In this document: in pieces, positions 60,753-64,000 of the stretch
Layout of the letters: the number at the start of each line of letters is the position of its first letter
Numbering within the stretch: the stretch's first letter is position 1
NCBI GenBank assembly: GCA_900473685.1
Contig: UCNE01000013.1
Coordinates: 62,001-126,000 of the forward strand
Direction of reading: 5' to 3'
DNA: 64,000 nucleotides
Source: Hyphomicrobiales bacterium
GTDB lineage: Bacteria; Pseudomonadota; Alphaproteobacteria; Rhizobiales; Rhizobiaceae
Made by a program: the position numbers and the translations under genes
The notes under the pieces: model-generated
The model's input: only the letters and a program-made list of their open reading frames with translations
Databases searched by the model: none
Told to the model about the DNA's origin: nothing

Positions 60753-61331
60753 TCAACCGATCTTGATGACTGTGTCGGTAGCGAACGCAAAGGTCGGTAC
60801 GGCGAGGTTCTGCGGTGCCGGGCCCTTACGGATACGGCCGGCCGTATCGTAGTGAGAGCCATGGCAAGGACAGAACCAGCCGCCAAAATCGCCAGCCTGG
60901 CCGAGCGGAACGCAACCGAGATGCGTGCAGGAGCCGATCATGACGATCCAGTTTTCTTTTTCCTTGCCGGCGGAGCGATCAAGGTCTGTCGCAGTCGCAT
61001 CGGCCGGAAGGTTGGCGTTGCGCGCAACCGGGTCTTTCAGGTCGGCCAGCGCAACAGCATTGGCTTCCTCGACTTCCTTGTCGGTACGGTTACGGATGAA
61101 CACCGGCTTGCCGCGCCATTTCACCGTCAGCGACATCCCCGGCTGAAGGCTGGCAACATCCACTTCGATCGAGGCGAGCGCCAAGGTCGAGGCGTCAGGG
61201 CGCATCTGGTCGATGAACGGCCATGCAACGGCAGCCGCACCGACCGCACCGGCCATCCCGGTCGTCAAATACAGGAAATCGCGGCGAGTGGGCTCGCCCG
61301 AGGTTTCGCTTGATATCTCGTGTTCGCTCAC
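60753..61331 (-). CDS. petA: Rieske iron-sulfur subunit of the bc1 complex
   Basis: The 2Fe-2S subunit that takes electrons from ubiquinol. The 192-residue protein starts at a GTG (61331) with AGAGGATGG before it. A twin-arginine [11 protein letters not shown] precedes the single membrane anchor. The cluster ligands are visible in [11 protein letters not shown] (Cys135, His137) and [10 protein letters not shown] (Cys154, His157), with Cys140 and Cys156 forming the structural disulfide. First gene of the operon. Assignment is firm. Confidence 0.97.
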   Translation of the reverse strand: MSEHEISSETSGEPTRRDFLYLTTGMAGAVGAAAVAWPFIDQMRPDASTLALASIEVDVASLQPGMSLTVKWRGKPVFIRNRTDKEVEEANAVALADLKDPVARNANLPADATATDLDRSAGKEKENWIVMIGSCTHLGCVPLGQAGDFGGWFCPCHGSHYDTAGRIRKGPAPQNLAVPTFAFATDTVIKIG

Positions 61332-61703
61332 GGCTAAACCATCCTCTCACGCAATGTTTTGCGGAAACCGCACTGTCCCCGGCGTCGATCCGCGCCCCGT
61401 GCTGACACTTGAGCGAAAGAACAGCGCCAAATCAATAAGCCTCTATGCACGATTCGAAGAAAACTTTCGCCCTCTCCGCTCATGCACCAAAACCGGGCAA
61501 ACCTCGCCCATCCCAAAAAACGGCAGATTCCCCCGGCATTCCGGCGCGTTCTATGCTTGATCGTTGGGGATGTCTAGCCTTGAGCGCAAGAGGTGAGCCA
61601 CATTGTCGCGGGAAAACCGAAGCCAATGTTCGCAAACCGCTTTTCGCCGCCCGGCATGATCAAAACACGGCATTACAAGGCCGTCTGGCGGCACGCAGGT
61701 GCG
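61332..61703. other. Intergenic region upstream of the bc1 operon
   Basis: About 370 bases. It should hold the petA promoter on the minus strand, but no clear -35/-10 was recognised. A weak hairpin (acggc with gccgt, followed by a GTTTT tract on the minus strand) at 61662-61684 may end the ABC transporter transcript. No gene is supported. Confidence 0.45.
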
Positions 61704-63572
61704 CTATTCGGCCGCAGCCTCGCGCGCCAGAAATCCGCCGGATTGACGCAGCCAGAGATCGGCATAGAGACCACCGGCAGCAATCAACTGGTCGTGGGTT
61801 CCATCCTCGACGATGCGGCCCCCGTCCATGACGATCAGACGGTCCAGTGCCGCGATAGTGGAAAGCCGGTGGGCGATGGCAAGCACGGTCTTGCCGTGCA
61901 TCAGCCGGTCGAGATTGGACTGGATGGCCGCTTCGACTTCCGAATCGAGTGCCGAGGTCGCCTCGTCGAGCACCAGGATCGGCGCATCCTTCAGCATCAC
62001 CCGCGCAATCGCCACGCGCTGGCGCTGTCCGCCGGAGAGCTTGACGCCGCGCTCGCCGACATGGGCATCAAAGCCGCGGCGGCCGCGTTGGTCCTGCAGG
62101 TTCTCGATGAAATCCAGCGCTTCGGCCTTTTCGGCCGCCTCGCGCAGTCCGTGTTCATCGGCATCCGGGCGGCCGAACAGGATATTGTCGCGGATCGACC
62201 GGTGCAGCAGCGATGTATCCTGGCTGACGACGCCGATCTGCATGCGAAGCGTTTCCTGCCGCACCGTCGAAATGTCCTGCCCATCGATCAGAATGCGGCC
62301 GGCTTCCAGATCGTAAAAGCGTAGAAGCAGATTAACGAGTGTCGTCTTGCCAGCCCCTGAGCGGCCGACAATACCGATTTTTTCACCCGGCTTGACGGTC
62401 AGCGACAGGTTATCGATGACGCCCTGCCCCTTGCCGTAATGGAACCGGATATTGTCAAAACGGATCGCCGGGCTGTTAACGACGAGGCTCGGCGCATCCG
62501 GCTGGTCGATAAGCTGCACCGGCTGAGAAATCATTTCGGCGGCGTTCTGGATCGTGCCGATATTGCGCATGATGCCGTTGAACTGCACCATCATCCGGCT
62601 CAACAGAAAATTCAGCCGCAGGATCAGCGCCATGGTAAAGGCGACCGCACCCGAGCTGATCGCCCCGGACAGCCAGAGGTCGATGCTCATTGCGGCCATG
62701 GTGACAATCATGATGCCTGACAGAAGCGCCATCGAGGCACGCACGCCGGTAATGAACCGGGTGAAGCGGATGATCGTATCCTGGAAGATATCGAAGCCCT
62801 GCCGCATGTAGCGGTCGTTTTCCTCGTCGCGGGCAAACAGTTTGAGTGTCTGCATATTGCTGTAGGCATCGACCATGCGGCCGCTGAGCATCGACGACGC
62901 CTCGGCCGTCGCCTTGGAGTGCTGACGGATACGCGGCACGAAATAACGGGCGAGGAAGCCAAAGCCGACCAGCCAGAAGAACACGACAACCGCGAGCGAC
63001 AGGTCGAGCTGGCCGACCAGCACCAATGTCGAGACTGAATAGATGCCGACGAACCAGACGCTTTCCATCAATGACGTGACGACATCGCCGACCGCCTGCC
63101 CGCCCGACCACACCTTGGTGACGATACGGCCGGAAAAGTCGTTCTGGAAGAAAGACAACGATTGCCGCGAAACGTGCAGGTAGGACTGCCAGCGAACCAG
63201 ATTGTAAAAGCCGGGCGTGATCACCTGCTGATCGACCAACGACATCAGCAGCGATACGATGAAGCGGACGATGCCGATCAGAATGAGCATGCCGAACAGT
63301 TCGGCACCGTGCGCCTCAAGAAGCCCGCTCCAGCCGTCGCTGGGCTTGATGGTTGCAAGAATATCGACGACGCGGCCGACGAACCAGAACAATGTCGCCT
63401 CGATCGCCGCCGTCATGCCGCCCAGAACAAGCATTGCAATGAACGGTGTCTTGGCCTGCCTGATATAGAACCAGATATACGGGATCAGCCGTTCAGGCGG
63501 CTGCAGGCTGTCGCGCGCTGCGAAAGGCTGTATCCAATTTTCGAAAGTGGCAAACAGGGCGCGCAAGAACAT
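61704..63572 (-). CDS. ABC-type exporter, fused membrane and ATPase domains
   Basis: A 622-residue half-transporter, presumably a homodimer, of the multidrug/lipid type. Six membrane segments (about residues 35-330, for example TPFIAMLVLGGMTAAIEATL and MLILIGIVRFIVSLLMSLV) lead into the ATPase domain (about 370-610) with Walker A GIVGRSGAGKTTLVNLLLR, signature KLSGGQRQRVAIARVML and Walker B APILVLDEATSALDSEVE. Switch His is in LAIAHRLSTIAALD. Substrate cannot be predicted. The ORF at 63485-63877 overlapping its start is a shadow. Confidence 0.94.
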   Translation of the reverse strand: MFLRALFATFENWIQPFAARDSLQPPERLIPYIWFYIRQAKTPFIAMLVLGGMTAAIEATLFWFVGRVVDILATIKPSDGWSGLLEAHGAELFGMLILIGIVRFIVSLLMSLVDQQVITPGFYNLVRWQSYLHVSRQSLSFFQNDFSGRIVTKVWSGGQAVGDVVTSLMESVWFVGIYSVSTLVLVGQLDLSLAVVVFFWLVGFGFLARYFVPRIRQHSKATAEASSMLSGRMVDAYSNMQTLKLFARDEENDRYMRQGFDIFQDTIIRFTRFITGVRASMALLSGIMIVTMAAMSIDLWLSGAISSGAVAFTMALILRLNFLLSRMMVQFNGIMRNIGTIQNAAEMISQPVQLIDQPDAPSLVVNSPAIRFDNIRFHYGKGQGVIDNLSLTVKPGEKIGIVGRSGAGKTTLVNLLLRFYDLEAGRILIDGQDISTVRQETLRMQIGVVSQDTSLLHRSIRDNILFGRPDADEHGLREAAEKAEALDFIENLQDQRGRRGFDAHVGERGVKLSGGQRQRVAIARVMLKDAPILVLDEATSALDSEVEAAIQSNLDRLMHGKTVLAIAHRLSTIAALDRLIVMDGGRIVEDGTHDQLIAAGGLYADLWLRQSGGFLAREAAAE

Positions 63573-63650
63573 ATGTCCGATATAGGCGGTTTCGCACTTA
63601 CGGCAATCGTTAATCGGCCGCAGGTGCCGGTCATTTCGATTACAAATCCG

Positions 63651-64000
63651 TCATGTTCCCAGGGTGGGACTGAGGTTTGGTTTTCCGTCGCCGTCGTCGA
63701 TTGAAGGATAAAGACAAAATTCGACTTCATAACCAAGCGCCGAAACCAGCGCCATGGTCGAGGGTTTGAGGCCAAGGCGCAAGGGCGGCACCGTCGTACT
63801 GTCAAAATAGACAGCGATGCGAATAGCGTGGCCATGTCCGAGAGCCCGCAGTGCCGAAAGCTGAGCCGCATAGGCATCGGTATGCAGTGCTAAGTAGGCA
63901 CTCGCACACGGCTCGCCAGTGGCCAGTTGCGGCGGTTCGGCGAGGAAGCCGCCATTCTTTCCATAGCGGCATCCCCAGTCAGGATTGGTCGCGATGAAGG
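63651..64000 (-). CDS. Partial gene at right edge, unknown function
   Basis: The minus-strand frame ending at TGA (63651-63653) stays open to the window edge for 115 codons, so the 5' end lies outside. The protein has balanced composition and codon use typical of its neighbours. It contains FIATNPDWGCRYGKNGGF, then CASAYLALHTDAYAAQLSAL and IRIAVYFDSTTVPPLRLGL, ending with LGYEVEFCLYPSIDDGDGK. The style suggests a small secreted or periplasmic protein with cysteines, but I cannot name a family. Its stop lies 78 bases before the ABC exporter start. Confidence 0.72.
   Translation of the reverse strand, partial: FIATNPDWGCRYGKNGGFLAEPPQLATGEPCASAYLALHTDAYAAQLSALRALGHGHAIRIAVYFDSTTVPPLRLGLKPSTMALVSALGYEVEFCLYPSIDDGDGKPNLSPTLGT

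Noticed and set aside
63485..63877. 130-codon minus-strand frame across the ABC exporter start
   Set aside because: It overlaps both the exporter N-terminus and the better-supported partial gene in another frame; the sequence is Arg/Cys/Ser-rich, typical of a shadow.
1..64000. tRNA, rRNA, riboswitch, CRISPR or insertion-sequence features
   Set aside because: Intergenic regions were read for T-loop GGTTCGA-type blocks, direct-repeat arrays, transposase motifs and terminal inverted repeats; nothing convincing was found. A covariance-model search would settle the RNA part.

Overview
The window is a gene-dense, GC-rich chromosomal segment with no phage genes, transposases, CRISPR arrays, rRNA or recognisable tRNA genes. 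Gene content points to an alphaproteobacterium of the Rhizobiaceae (Rhizobium/Agrobacterium type). The evidence is a split PurS/PurQ/PurL system, an F1-ATPase zeta-type inhibitor (DUF1476), a one-cysteine DksA, a CckA hybrid kinase, the mannosylfructose phosphate synthase/phosphatase pair known from Agrobacterium, a recA promoter with the TTG-N11-CAA LexA site known from Rhizobium etli, and a giant membrane-anchored coiled-coil protein that matches the polar-growth ring protein GPR/RgsE. Genus and species cannot be fixed from the sequence alone.

Layout. 0.2-10 kb: an RBBP9-type hydrolase, the ATPase inhibitor, then purC-purS-two small coiled-coil genes-purQ, a lipoprotein, an ArsC-like reductase, a DUF1127/MocR divergent pair, purL, bolA, a small basic protein and the monothiol glutaredoxin grxD. 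10.5-20 kb: two tandem Bcr/CflA-type MFS transporters, then on the minus strand rpsD, glsA, ttcA and an inositol-monophosphatase-family gene; a MarR/cupin divergent pair with two clear operators; a HerA-like ATPase. 19.5-28 kb: GNAT, murI, TrmJ-like methyltransferase, a periplasmic protein, a DJ-1/PfpI protein, a ribbon-helix-helix protein, icd, mfpsA-mfppA and an AraC/GyrI regulator. 28-40 kb: alaS, recA, psuK-psuG, ddl, cckA, a FliO-like protein and dksA. 40-50 kb: a SixA-like phosphatase, the YcjX/YcjF pair, a Moco oxidoreductase with its membrane cytochrome b, a secreted protein, folP-folB-folK, a DUF922 protease-like protein, a candidate small RNA, a 2Fe-2S ferredoxin and an Hpt protein. 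50.9-57.3 kb: the 2135-residue GPR/RgsE-like protein. 57.5-64 kb: a nitrilase-family hydrolase, the cytochrome bc1 operon, an ABC exporter and the 3' end of one more gene running off the right edge.

How the genes work together. PurC, PurS, PurQ and PurL carry consecutive or joint steps of purine synthesis, and PurS/Q/L form one FGAM synthase. BolA and the CGFS glutaredoxin GrxD are classical partners in Fe-S handling. PsuK and PsuG break down pseudouridine. MfpsA and MfppA make mannosylfructose, an osmolyte. FolP, FolB and FolK belong to folate synthesis. PetA, PetB and PetC are the bc1 complex. CckA, GPR/RgsE, MurI, Ddl and the FliO-like protein all touch the cell cycle, polar growth, wall synthesis or motility, but they lie in separate transcription units.

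The least ordinary features are the hendecad-repeat architecture of the giant protein, a terminator-ended small-RNA candidate with a CU-rich hairpin loop near 49.2 kb, two uncharacterised coiled-coil genes inside the purine operon, and compact operator arrangements at the MarR/cupin and MocR/DUF1127 divergent promoters. No wholly new multi-gene system was evident.
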